Assembly: GCA_010015655.1 (NCBI GenBank)
Contig: ML976758.1
Coordinates: forward strand, 95,710 to 159,709
Length of the DNA stretch: 64,000 bases
Direction of reading: 5' to 3'
From: Bimuria novae-zelandiae CBS 107.79
Taxonomy: Eukaryota; Ascomycota; Dothideomycetes; Pleosporales; Didymosphaeriaceae
The notes under the pieces are model-generated. The model was given only the letters and a program-made list of their open reading frames with translations, did not search any database and had not been told where the DNA came from. Both the position numbers and the translations under genes were made by a program. Position 1 is the first letter of the stretch; each line of letters begins with the position of its first letter. Of the stretch, positions 22,401 to 33,391 are shown one piece after another.

Positions 22401-24650
22401 CCTTGAACGAGCATATTATCGATGTTGTTAAAGAAGATACTATAATAATCTATATTATTTAAGCAGAGCAAAAATGGCGTATTAATTAGCATTACTATAA
22501 AGGTGATTGTACTAAATAGCGTGCTAATATTAACGTCGCTAAGGAAGAAATACTCTAGATTATCTTTAAATTAGATTTAATAACGTCCTGCGGTGGACTT
22601 ATTAATAACTATAAATAATTAGATAAGCTATAGCGCCTTTACTTATGTCTTACTAATAGTTAAGACACTAGCTACACTAGTGTCAGGTATAATACCTTAA
22701 AAGATATCTACGCCGTAGCGTAAATTAAATAAGAAGAGTTAAGCATCTTTATTTGCTTTACTAGAGATATAAGGATTATCGCCTATAATTGCATAAAGTG
22801 CGGTAGCGTTATTAAGGCTAAAGACGATGGCGTTGCCATTAATCTTACTGTAGGATATAGTTAAGTAGACTTAGTTAATAAAATATACTTTAATATTATT
22901 ATTACTAGCATTATTGTCGCTGCCGTCGCTGTCTTCAAGCTCTATACCTTTATAGCCGGCGAGAAACACTTTATAGCTTAGGGTATTAGGATTATCTTAA
23001 GCGTATTAGTTATAGCGTTAGCGATGCTCCATGCGCTCCTTCTTTAAGTGTTAAGTTAATTAGCACTTAGGCTACTTGCAGATAAAGTATATTTTATTAT
23101 AGTAATTACCTAAGTAGTTTAACTAATAATTATTATTATTAAATTGATTGCCGCGCGATCCGCCTTAACCTTAATAGTAGTAACTATAGTAGTTATTATC
23201 TAATAATCCTGTAGCTTATTAATTATTATAGATATAGCAACGATTAGTGTAATACTGCTCATCTGCATCTCGTGATAGAAACTGGCTATTAGGATAATAG
23301 CTTAACTATATACTAACTACGTTGCAGAGATCTGTAGCAACACCTTTAAATATAGTCGCTAGCTTTAAGCAAGCTATAGTAGTTGCTTTAATGCTACGAC
23401 ATGCGCTAAGGAGCTGTTGCGCAAGCAAATACTAATTATAGCTCTTACCCTAGTCCTGTAATAGTGCCTAATAGAGCATGTTTATCTTACTAATAACTAT
23501 TTTAAGACACTCTATAGGGTCTTTCTTAAGGTTAGTAGTTATAACGCTCTTAAGCGTAGTGCTATGCCACTTCTAAAGGTATATTTAGTAAGCTTATGTA
23601 GTGTTAAAGTACGTGCGTAGCTTGTTAAGCATTATATTATAAGTAAGTGTAAGCGCCTGGGGAGCAATGTAATCGTAGTAATACTAAAGCGCTTAACTAG
23701 TAAGCATAATAGAGAGTGCCATTTTGTACTACTTATCCTTATTAATCCCAACCTTGGTGTAGAGGTCGTTAAACACCTTAATCTTTATCTTAAGGATATT
23801 ATATTTATTACCTAAATACTTTTGCTCTGGCGTGTATAACTTAGCGAGGTTAGTAAGTAAATAAGAGTTGTTCTGCACAAGCGTAAATCCAGGTTATAAT
23901 AATAATAATAATCTTTTACCTAGCGGAGCTCGCTGCTGCCGCTGTTATTCTTTATTATCTGCAATCTGGTGGCACTTAAAGCCTTCGCAGAGCCTTATAA
24001 GCTTAAGATACTTAGCAGGCCATTTTAAGATAGCGGTTAATATAAGGAGTTCTGCGAATTAGTTAAGGAGATTATTACTATTACCCTGCTTAATGTAGAT
24101 GTCTTACTAGCGGAGGAGCTCTTTAAGTGCTTTTTAGATACGCTTGTTAATGCTGTTAAAGAGATCGCGGGTAAAATTCTCGAAATACTCCTTAAACTTA
24201 AGTAGTAGAAACAGGTCGAATATATTATCTTCTTCTACCTGTATTATCTAGTTAATAACTATAGTGTTAAGTTTATCTGTATTAACGGTGGCGTTGGCGA
24301 TATTAAAATCTTAATTAGCGTACTAGTCCTGATAGATTGTCTTGTCTAGGTACCACGAATAATCCTTTGTTTAGGTGTACTTTATAATGGCGTTTTAGAT
24401 GTAGGACTATAATTAGTGTGATTTAACAAGAGTTGGCGTGGTTAACGCAAATCTCCTTCCGAACTAAGCCTTGGTAGGGATAATCCAGGCGGAGAGATCC
24501 TTTAAATACGAGGCGCCGCTAATCCTGATACAGGATAGCAGTGAGCTTGTCGTACCTGTACTTCGCACTAGCGATACTGTATCCTGGGCCTTGGTAGGGG
24601 AGGAGGCATGCGCTAACCGCTTCTATCGCCAGAATACTTAGCCTGAAACG
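19450..24650 (-). pseudogene. Gag-Pol polyprotein relic of copia no. 2
   Basis: Minus-strand reading shows an integrase end (TGKNFITNKFINNA and LIGKIKRYYAPIRRAY within 21967-21740), a basic linker APKRKRGRPKGLRNK near 21,255-21,210 of the kind found between integrase and reverse transcriptase in fungal copia elements, then reverse-transcriptase blocks KPLYGIAEAGVY near 20,680-20,640 and VTSTYNLCLLIS near 20,600-20,560. The catalytic box near 20,530-20,511 reads QTNNT where this copia clade has QTDDT. Both Asp residues are lost to Asn. Stops are frequent, mostly TAG/TAA. Gag occupies the right-hand part but I could not define its motifs. Confidence 0.8.
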
Positions 24651-24713
24651 TGCGCTGAGATTCCCTGTACACAGTATATCTTGCCAATCTGTGGTGTAGC
24701 AACCACTAATCAG

Positions 24714-24955
24714 TGTTAATATGATAATAGGCTATTGGATCAAGACTTCGTTGCAACAATATGGTATTGATTTAATTCTTAATTGCAGATCTATTGTGGT
24801 GGGCTATTATAAGAAGTATTTATCGAGCGTGGTTTGTCCCCTGCTAGCCTAACCAGGACTAGCGCAATAAACCACAGGCAAACTACGTAATAAACCGCAG
24901 GCAAACTGCATGGCGGTGAAAGCCGTAGCAGTGTTGCGCAGGTTTGAAGCCAACA
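24714..24955 (-). repeat. 5' LTR of copia no. 2
   Basis: 242 bp, TGTTAATATGA to GCCAACA; followed by AGGCT of the target. Confidence 0.88.
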
Positions 24956-26615
24956 AGGCTATTTAGGCTAATATATACCTATTATAAGCAAGCTCTATCC
25001 GTATTATAAGTAGGTAGTGACGTGACTACGCGCGAAAAAAGTCTATTAAAGAGATATTAAAGTAGCCTTTATTATAGCAGGGATTTTACACTTATAATGC
25101 TAGGAAATAAATACTGCAATAATTAAGTAAAGTAAAAATAAGGTTACTAAATAAATTACTAATATTCAATTTTAAATAGCTATTATAATTATAAAATTAT
25201 AAATAAAGAGACGTTAGCAGCGTTAATATAATAAGTTATTTTAGTAATAGTAGCTAATACTAATAAAAGTAATTTTATAATAACTTACTATAAAATAGGC
25301 ATATACTTAGTTAAATTAATAAAAAAAATTTAACTTTATTTAAACGCGCTAGGTAGCCCGTGCCTATAACGCGTTTTTTACGCCTAAGTTACTAGCTCTT
25401 TTACTATAACACCTTACTTAGTTAACTTCCCTACGTCTCTTATTACGTAATTTCTACTTAATATTACTTTCTTAAGTCTTTACAGCGTCCTTAATTTCGC
25501 TTTCTATAAGTTTAGCGTATTTAGATTACTATTATTTTACTATACTACGCAGCCGCAAGAGCAGCCTAATAAGTAAGGTAAAATCCTCCCTCTAGGTACT
25601 AAATAGCATGCCACTATCTAATAAATCTATAAGTATATTAATATTAATTCTAGAGCCTTAGATAACTATCTTTAATATTTTATTAATTTTTATAACTTAG
25701 CTAATAAAAGCTTTAGATTTTTAATATATAAAAAACTTTTAGGAGTAGGTTAATAGCTCTAATATATTTTAGTAAGTTAGAGGCTCCTAATTAAGCCTTA
25801 AAAGCTTAGCTAGTCTAGTTACCTTAAGTAGAAGATATAGTAAAACTTAATTTTAGGCTAATTATTATACAGTATTAGCTATAATAAGCCTAATACACTT
25901 ATTAAAGATATCTTTATTATTACTATTGCTATCGCTAGCCGCCCGTTTCTTGCGCCTTTGTGTCTGCTTATTAGCCGCCCGCGTCCTCGCGTTGGCCAGG
26001 CATAAACGTATATTGTCTAAAGGAGCCTCGACGCTGCTCTCTCAGAGGGTTATCTCGCGCGCCCAGATCGCCACGATATTGATATTGGCTAGGTAGTGGT
26101 CCTCGAAGCGATCAGCTCTCCCTGGCGTCCGCGATACCCAGTAGCAAAAGGAGTGGTTGCAACACTTTAAGTCCTAGCACCTCTATTTATTATAGATCTA
26201 TATTATAACGCTATTACCTGCAGTAATTTTAATAATAAGTACCTTAAGTAAATTTAAAAGTTACTAATCTATTACTATTAGTTGGATTTTTAGCTAGTTT
26301 TATAATACCCCTCTATTACGCGTTTAGGCATTTTACACCATTTTTATAATTTATAACTTTAAGTTAAAGTTAATATAAATAACTTTATTTAATATCTCTT
26401 TAAGCTACTAGGCCTACTCTTTTATATAATTAAACTTAAGGACTTCTTTACGCTAGAGTAATTTAATAAATTATAGCTCTTTTAACTACTTACTTATATA
26501 TATAGTAGTAGTAAGGCTCTTAATAAAAGTTCTTTATAGTAGCTACTTATTTATAAGATCTCTTATAACGTTATTTACTTACTTTTAAAGCTCTATTAAT
26601 ATCTAATTATCTATA

Positions 26616-26679
26616 ACGTACTCCATATGCGAGCTGGACACATAAGCGAGCTAGACACTCTGCCAAGACCCCACCAAAA
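26616..26679 (+). repeat. left terminal inverted repeat (64 bp)
   Basis: Begins ACGTACTCCATATGCGAGCT and ends CCACCAAAA; pairs with 28424-28487. Confidence 0.92.
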
Positions 26680-26799
26680 TCTATAGTGATTCACTACAAC
26701 CCACGATGTCTTAATAATAACAAACTACACTAAATATAAAAGAAGCGCAAATACAGCTTACGCTTTAAGCTCTTAAATAAAACGCAAATTTATTTCTCT

Positions 26800-28380
26800 A
26801 ACACGCTATAGCTATCTATAATATCTTCTAAAGTACATTAAGCACGCGACGCGCTAAAACTACCTTTTAATATAATTACACGCCTAACTTAATAAATCTA
26901 CTTAAGATAGAAGAGGAGGTAATTATTTAGCATATACTTAAGCTAGATAAGTAAGGATTTCCGCCCTAGCTTGCTACTATAAAGGATATAGCTAATTCTC
27001 TGCTAGCTAAGCAGTATAGTAAACCTATAGGCTAACTCTAGGCTGCAAACTTTGTTAAGCGCTAGCTAGAGCTTAAAGTCAAGTTTAATTAAAAGTATAA
27101 CTATAAAAGAGCCCTCTGTAAGGATCCTGCGGTTATACAAGACTAGTTCTGGCTTGTAGAGAACATAAAGGCTAAGCATGGCATCCTTGACAAAGACACC
27201 TATAATTTTAACAAGTCAGGCTTTATAATAGGTATAATAACGACTAGAGTAGTAGTTATAGGCTCTAAGTATTAAGGCAGGCTAAAGAGCGTATAGTAAG
27301 GCAACTAGGAGTAGACTATAGTTATCTAAGGCATTAGCGCGATGGGGTAGGCGCTCCCACCCTTTATTATCTTCTAGGGCAAGCATCACCTCTCTGCTTA
27401 GTATAAAGAGTAGGATCTACCACACGATTAGGTTATTAGAGTCTCTAAGAATGGCTAGACAATAAATAAGCTTAGTCTATAGTGGCTAAAGCACTTTAAT
27501 AAATATATAAAAAAGCGTGTTATTAGTGCAGCACGTTTACTTATTATTAATAGCTATAAGAGCTATAACTCGCTTAAATTCTAGCAATACTGCAAGGATA
27601 ACAAGATTATTACTTTATGTATGCCCCTATATTCGTCGCACCTCCTGCAGCCACTCGATGTAGGCTGTTTTGCGCCGCTAAAGAAGGCGTACAGGCGCCA
27701 AGCCGAGGATCTAATGCGTAGCTATATTAACTATATTACTAAAATTAAGTTCTTACCTTGCTTTATTACGGCTTTTAAGGCTTTAATTACTAAAAATAAT
27801 ATTAAGGGAAGCTTTTAAGGCGCTAGTCTAGTTTCCCTTAACCTAAAAGTAGTAATAATAAAGCTTAATATTAGGTTATAGATTTTACTACTAGTTACTG
27901 TAAATTATAGTAAGTAGCAGTTATAAATACTAAAAAACACTCTAGAATTAGGGTTGTAATTAACACTAGTAAAGCAAAGGATTTAGAGGCACCTAAATAG
28001 TTTCCTAATTTTAATAGTTAAGGCCTTTAAAAAAAATAGTAAAAGGCGCTAAGCTAATAGCGTATTCTCTAATATTAATAACTAAGCGCAACGCTAAGCT
28101 TAAAGCTACTAATAAGGCTACTACGTAATATAAATTATATAAAAGAAAGCGTATATAGCGTAAGGGAGTTCTAATAGCTAAAGAAGGCCTACGGCTGGCT
28201 ACCGTAAAGGACTTTAAGGCGCGTAGTGATGGGAAGAAGGCGAAGAAGCGGGTACGCGCTAGTAAGGGCGAATCGACTTAACGACGCTGTGGACGCTATG
28301 GCGAGCCTGGGCATAACTCGTGCACCTATAAGCAAGCTATAGAAGTAAATTCTAAATAAATTAGCCTACTATAATTCCTA
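26800..28380 (+). pseudogene. DDE_1 transposase relic
   Basis: The plus-strand frame carries Fot1/pogo motifs: IKAKHGILDKDTYNFNKSGF near 27,165-27,225 (first Asp block, D-E worn to N-K), LLIINSYKSYNSLKF near 27,535-27,582 (family form LLIVDGHGSH...; Asp, Gly and His lost) and MPLYSSHLLQPLDVGCFAPL at 27621-27680 (well preserved Q-P-L-D block), then a basic C-terminus. Many TAG/TAA stops. The open run 27621-27818 is only the best preserved fragment. Catalytic residues are gone, so the element is dead. Confidence 0.88.
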
Positions 28381-28423
28381 ATAACTGTTTTTATACGTTC
28401 TGTACTATCGTGTAGAGTAGAGC

Positions 28424-28487
28424 TTTTGGTGGGGTCTTGGCAGAGTGTCCAGCTCGCTTATGTGTCCAGCTCGCATATGGAGTACGT
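28424..28487 (-). repeat. right terminal inverted repeat (64 bp)
   Basis: Begins TTTTGGTGGGGTCTTGG and ends GGAGTACGT followed by TA. Confidence 0.92.
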
Positions 28488-29049
28488 TAATAGCTTTACT
28501 ATTAAAGTCTTAGTAGTAAGTAAGAGAGTCCTTGCCTAAAAATGCGCGCTAATAAGTAGTAATAAATAGCTTTTTTTTATACTTAGGCTCCTTAGTAGGC
28601 TCCCTAGTAGCTTTAAGGATATTAGAACTTAGGCAAAGGCTTAGTAACCTACTTAGTATATTTAGTAGCTAGTCTAAAGACTAGTTTTTTTTTCTCTACG
28701 TATAACTCCGCGTTTATAATATTATTATTCTTAAACACCTTATTAGCCTACGCGTTAATAGTTAATTAGCTTTTTTATTATAACTTTTATAAAGGCGCTT
28801 TAGTTTTACTAATAATAGTTGGGCCCTTATTACGCCTACGCTACTTATTACCTAAAAAGTTAACTTTAGTATTAAATACCTACGTTATTTTATATCTTTT
28901 ATAAGGTTTTAGTATATTAATTTACCCTTAATAATTAAATAGGGGTTAAAAGTAAGTATATATTCTTAATAAATATCTCCTGTTACCTATTTTAGGTGGC
29001 GGAGAATGAAGGCGGGAAGCGCTTACTAAAACAGTGGGTCGAGCAGGTA

Positions 29050-29728
29050 CAGCCGATAAGTTCGTCCTACTATCACCCCGGCTGTTGGAATCACATCTTT
29101 CCCATTGAACCCACGGGAATATTGCTTTCGGAGTGCTAGGAGAAGGGTCTATCATTTCCATCTGCCACCCCAGGTAAGATGCCTCAAGCGCTTGTCAATC
29201 TACTCTGACCATCTTTCAGCGCGCAAGTTGTACATCCCCAAAAAACTATCTGGACCCAGCGACTTCCCAAAGGGTAGGGAGGCGGGTGCTAAGCTCCACT
29301 GCAAAGCGATTAATATGGTGTCTTGCGCCTGCTCTCTGGCCGTTCAGCATCCTCCTATCTAGGTACGATTCAATGACTGTTTAAAGGCACTCTTCCCTTG
29401 CATGCTCCGCATGTACAGTCTGTCTTTTAAGAGGCGATAACTATGTCAAACAGCGTCACTCTTCGGGTAGGAAGGTGCTATGGCTCGGCGCTGGTGACCT
29501 CATGTAGCCGCACTGACAAAACTTGAACTATAGAGGAAGGAGCGGTTACAGGCCGACGTTAAAGCAGCAAGAGCGCGTACCTACCTTCCCGAGTTACTCA
29601 CTCCCTCACGCCTTCCCCTACATCTCTGCCCCGCCTTCCCGCTTCCCCCCTTGCTGCTTCTAACTTGCTCCTCTCTGGCACGATATCTGACAAACTTCTA
29701 GTAACGCGCATTGCTCTCGCCCTCAAAG
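29050..29728. other. intergenic DNA inside the inverted repeat; upstream region of the rhodopsin-like gene
   Basis: Base composition jumps to about equal A+T and G+C right after 29049. No coding region I can defend; the open frames here have no recognisable domain. 29,580-29,690 is strongly pyrimidine-rich on the plus strand (runs of CTTCCC, CCTCAC), as fungal core promoters often are, and lies 40-150 bp before the ATG at 29729. Confidence 0.5.
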
Positions 29729-30975
29729 ATGGTACCAAAATACATGCCATTCGAGGGCGTTTGCGTAAGTACATCTGCTATGTATCCTCGCGGATGCTGA
29801 CCTTTGTCGCCAGGCCCTTGCGTGGACGGGGGCAGCTTTCGCCTTCCTGCTCACTGTCGGACGTTTCCTCATCGCCTTCAGGACTCGGCAGCGCGTCGAT
29901 CTCTGTGAGTGGTTCAACGGCGCGGCTGCCATTTTCCTGATCGCTTTCTTCGCTGTCTGGCAAATCTATGTGCCGGAAGAGTACCGTCAGGCGCAGAAGA
30001 AAGGCCAGGATATTCCTGACAAGGATGTTGTCGACACGGCAAACAACCACCAAGCCATTACCTATGACCCATACAGCCATATTAGGATGAACATCCTGTC
30101 AAGCAGTCTGTATTGGGCAGCGATCTACAGCGTGAAGGCCAGTTTCCTAGCCATGTACTGGACAATTTTTCGCCCCGACGCTCGCTTCAGGCTTTGGTGG
30201 AAAATCTCCGTGGTCTATTTCGCCGCCGCCTTTGTCGCCACAATCATGATGCGCTTCACCCTCTGTGGTCACCCCAAGGACGTGATGGGTTATTTCAGTG
30301 AGTTCTCATCAAATGCTTATAACGAAAGCGTCTAAACAGCTCCAGCGAAATGCCGCCCTCACAGCGTGTGGAGAAACATGAGGATGGGAGTAGTGTGGTG
30401 TGTTCTTGACGGCGTTGGTGATATCATCCGTAAGTCATGCCACTTGCGCATCTCCTTCCACAATTGCAACACACCGCTAACCGTTCGTAGTCACGATCAT
30501 GCCCCTCATGATGCTCCAGCAACTGTTCCTTTGCCGCGCTCAAAAGATTCAACTCGCCGTTATGTTCGGACTCGTTGGCGTGAACCTGGCCACGAACATC
30601 GTCAGGACCTACTTTACCGTCGACCGTGAATTGCAGCTTTCTCCGCACTTGAACGCGCCGTTCTTCATACTGCAAGGTTCACTAGCTGTAATCATCTGTG
30701 CGCTTCCCTGCTACGGAAGCCAGGTGACCCGCAAGAAGAAGAAGAAGCACGATGGCATTAGGCTGATCGACGGCTCAGGCACGGTCCACTTGGGGCTTGT
30801 CTACTCAATGGAGTCTCTTAGTGCAAATGGAGGGTCGCAGAAGGATGTCGACAGCCCATTGTCACCTCCGCGAGCTATCAGGGTCCGGGACGATGTCAAA
30901 CAGAAGGCCGACAGCATATTGCCAGCTCATGGAGACCGACAAATGCGCCACTCCGTTTCCATCTGGGCTGAGTAA
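29729..30975 (+). CDS. fungal rhodopsin-domain seven-helix integral membrane protein
   Basis: I assemble four exons, 29729-29764, 29814-30297, 30340-30429 and 30491-30975, which join without a stop into 364 residues. Introns are 49, 42 and 61 bp with GTAAGT/GTGAGT donors and CAG/TAG acceptors; the first and third have CTGACC and CTAACC branch-like sites. Seven hydrophobic segments follow the Fung_rhodopsin plan: LAWTGAAFAFLLTVGRFLIA, EWFNGAAAIFLIAFFAVW, LYWAAIYSVKASFLAMYW, KISVVYFAAAFVATIMM, VVWCVLDGVGDIIILTIMPL, LAVMFGLVGVNLATNIVRTY and LQGSLAVIICALPCYG. A basic/serine-rich cytoplasmic-type tail of about 100 residues follows. These proteins resemble Pth11-like receptors; ligand and role are unknown. 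No CFEM domain is present. The gene is intact although mutated repeats flank the islet. Confidence 0.88.
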
Positions 30976-31218
30976 TCTCAACCACAATGACTGCCTAAGC
31001 TGGCGTTGGGTTTCGGTGAGCAATCATCGTGCATTGCATGGGGTAACATTCAACCTCTGTCCTTTCTTCATGCTAGTCGGTGGGCGGTAACTTCCAGTTA
31101 AGTTTGTTTCCTGTATCCAAGATTAGCCGCGTTTATGGGAAGCAAGAATCACGATCTGATGAGGGATTGTTAGATAACACTGAGAACCAAACTACTTTGT
31201 CATGCCATTGACATCCTA

Positions 31219-32354
31219 CTAGAGATTCATTCCGCTCCTAGCCTCTCTAAACTGCTCATTGGTGTGCTCCCATACAAGCTCTTTAACACCTATCTCTCGC
31301 ATTCCTTTTAGTAATTCTGTGACGTGCTGTTCAGCACTCTCACAGTCCCAATTCACCGAGTACACACAACGCCGCACATTTTCCGTAGGATAACTCGCTT
31401 CTAGGCCCTCGATTAGACCTACCCCAACAGCTTTACCCTCAATCGGGCTGTACTTCGCACTCGTACTCATAAACACATGCCTTTCACCACACTCTTCAAT
31501 CGAAACGCAAACCCATCTCTCCAACAATCTCAACATCATTTCGAGCATCCTCATCCCTACTCCAGCCCACCTTGGTAGGCTGCCATACAAGTGCGTCACC
31601 ACTGCCCCAGGAAAATCATGTACGAAACTCACGGTCGGTGCTTGGTCCGCAAGGCTCTCTAGCGCTAGCGTATGCATGCTTAACAGATGCCCGCAAAGTG
31701 AGCGGAACGGGATGTGTAGAGCAGCGAGGTCGGACGTATCAACTGGACCTTCTTTCGTACCGCCCGCAACATCTAGCACGCGGGCCAGCGGGGTAGTGAG
31801 GCTCGCGTGGGTGAGAAGTAGGAGGAGGTTCTGAGTGATGCGAATCCGGTTATAGTAGACGGTGGCCATGAAGAGGTGGAGGCCTTCGGGAGACACTGAG
31901 CAAGTATACTTAGTGGGAGCAAGCTTCGCTATGACATATCGAGGATTAGAATTATGGAAGAAGATAGAGTCGACGGTGTTGAAGTATAGGACAACGTACA
32001 AGCGCGATCTAGACGGACTTCGCCCATGCTCATGACGACCAGGTTCACGGCTTGCTCCTTGGCTTTGATGGCGTCGCAGGCGCGGTCTATCTCGCGTACG
32101 GAGCTCAAATCCGCTTTTACGATTTCGAATTCGGCGTTTGCATTGAAGGCATGACAGTCGGCGACGACGCATTGCGCGGAGACGGTGTTGCGCGCCAGTA
32201 AGTATATGCGAGGCGAGACGGCGAACTTGACGAATGCTTTCAGAGTAGCTTCGCCGATGCCGCTGGTTGCTCCGGCAAAGACTGCCACGAGGTGGGGTGG
32301 TAGAGCGGCGGGAATGAGGGCGTTGGAGGAGAGGACTTGCTAGAGGGTTACCAT
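31219..32354 (-). pseudogene. short-chain dehydrogenase/reductase gene with a nonsense codon at codon 5
   Basis: Two exons, 32354-32000 and 31895-31219, separated by a 104-bp intron (donor GTACGT, acceptor CTCAG), join in frame to 344 codons. The N-terminal Rossmann motif AGATSGIGEA lies about 30 residues from the start, followed by the usual LLARN and KADLSS segments, then NLVVMSMG and YYNRIRITQNLLLLL in the catalytic region. The canonical Tyr-x3-Lys is not present in standard form here. After the ATG at 32354 the codons read M-V-T-L-TAG-Q-V-L-S-S-N-A; the residues after the stop continue the family's usual N-terminus, so TAG probably replaced CAG. The rest is fully open. No other in-frame ATG precedes the Rossmann motif. 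It is either a very recent pseudogene or a start I have misplaced. Confidence 0.78.
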
Positions 32355-33391
32355 TGTGGTAGGAGGTGAAAAATTTAGGTTGGAATTCTTAGAGTGAAGG
32401 CGAGCGTTGAATTGTAGTATATTTCTGTCGCCGTACCAAACGCCGTACCAAAGGCCGAATGCAGGACGATTGGGAGGGTACGCCCTCGTGAAGGCTATTT
32501 CGCCGTAGGGAACGCCGTACGAAAAGCCGAATGAGGATCCGGACAAACCCGCGGAGAAAAGGTAGGCCTCATTGTTCCCGGGAGCGTAAACGTAACGATG
32601 AAAGATATAGGATATGGTGCCTTCTCTTCGAGTAAGCTGAATGTCAAGCCAGCAAGTATGCGGAACAGTAATGCCCGCTCTGGAGCTGCTCATATATCAT
32701 GTGATTCCGCGTTTACCACACGCTTAAGTGACTGTAGAGTCAGCTAAGTGGTAAGTCAAGCGCTGCTTATATGTGATTGAGCTTGTTTGTGTTACCAGGT
32801 CGAATTCTCGGTACAGGGTCGTGTTACACCAGGATTGATCTTGCAACGCCAGACATCATCGTATCTATTCCCGTTACTATTCACTATTCACTGTCACCAG
32901 GCCTCGTCTTGATCGGAGACAGGCATGGGGTACACCCGTTTTGCGACTCGTCTCTCCACTACGTCAACGCGAACATCCACTCCCGCGATGACTCCCACTA
33001 TACGATCCTACACACCCGAGCAGAAGTCGCAGCGCCAGGGAGCAATCGGCTGTTGGGGGAAGTGGTGGACGTACGGCAAGTGCACTTACGTGCCGCTGGA
33101 AAGTGTGTATACGCTGGACAAGCATAAAGACCTCAGGATGGGACAAAGCCGTATGTTTTGACAAGAGCCAAGATAGCTAGAAAACATGGCACGGAAGCGT
33201 AGAAGTTGCATACCAAACATGTTACAATCTCCTCCAAGCTACTATACATTTTGCCCCAAGTTCGTCTGTTCAACTTCGCTCCATGCCAATCATGTTACAA
33301 CCTCCATCAAGCTACAATACATTTTGCCCCAAGTGTATCTGTTCAACTTCGCTCTTCCATCCTGCCAACGGCTATCTATACCGTGTGGCGT
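32355..33391. other. intergenic region between SDR and BTB genes, with short repeats
   Basis: No gene recognised. It holds an imperfect 38-bp direct repeat (32429-32466 and 32500-32537, both with CGCCGTA...ACGCCGTAC motifs) and a two-copy 73-bp tandem repeat (33218-33360). The open frames at 32340-32693 (minus) and 32777-33161 (plus) have no family features and are not called. Confidence 0.5.
33218..33360 (+). repeat. 73-bp tandem repeat, two copies
   Basis: Units start at 33218 and 33291, each beginning CATGTTACAA and containing CATTTTGCCCCAAG and CTGTTCAACTTCGCTC. The copies differ at several scattered positions. The block ends just before the 3' end of the BTB gene. Confidence 0.85.

Larger units (their letters stand above)
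19139..24955 (-). mobile_element. Ty1/copia LTR retrotransposon no. 2, complete but RIP-degraded
   Basis: 242-bp LTRs lie at 19139-19380 and 24714-24955 with TGTT...AACA ends. The flanking duplication is AGGC (or AGGCT if the first T of the LTR belongs to the target). A purine-rich run GAAAAGATAG precedes the 3' LTR on the minus strand. Coding relics are on the minus strand. The LTRs differ at about 30 sites by eye, all transitions, the most of the three copia elements here. The target is the inverted copy of the 35-39 kb element at the position equivalent to about 37,750. Confidence 0.9.
26616..28487 (+). mobile_element. complete Fot1-like DNA transposon, RIP-degraded
   Basis: 64-bp terminal inverted repeats (26616-26679 and 28424-28487) differ at one A/G position and are flanked by TA (26614-26615 and 28488-28489). 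Total 1872 bp, the usual Fot1 size. Inside each repeat a motif GCGAGCT(G/A)GACAC occurs twice, a plausible transposase-binding direct repeat. The element interrupts the inverted copy of the 35-39 kb element. The terminal repeats are much less mutated than the interior. Confidence 0.92.
18966..29049 (-). repeat. left arm of a large inverted repeat: RIP-degraded copy of 35526-37925, broken by two insertions
   Basis: Three blocks (18966-19138, 24956-26615, 28488-29049; about 2.4 kb together) are the reverse complement of about 35526-37925, collinear once the copia element (19139-24955) and the Fot1-like element (26616-28487) are removed. Clear anchors are the block reading GGCACGGGCCACCCAGCGC at 37,340-37,360 against 25,340-25,370 reversed, and 36,545-36,800 against 25,925-26,170 reversed. 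Differences are overwhelmingly C/T or G/A, with the left arm the AT-rich one. The arm ends at 29049, about 14 bp short of the end of the 28-bp terminal repeat seen at 35512. On the outer side it is cut by the gypsy-like LTR. Confidence 0.9.

Noticed and set aside
32340..32693. 117-residue minus-strand frame overlapping the dehydrogenase start
   Set aside because: Its sequence is explained by the upstream direct repeat and by out-of-frame reading into the dehydrogenase start; no family features.
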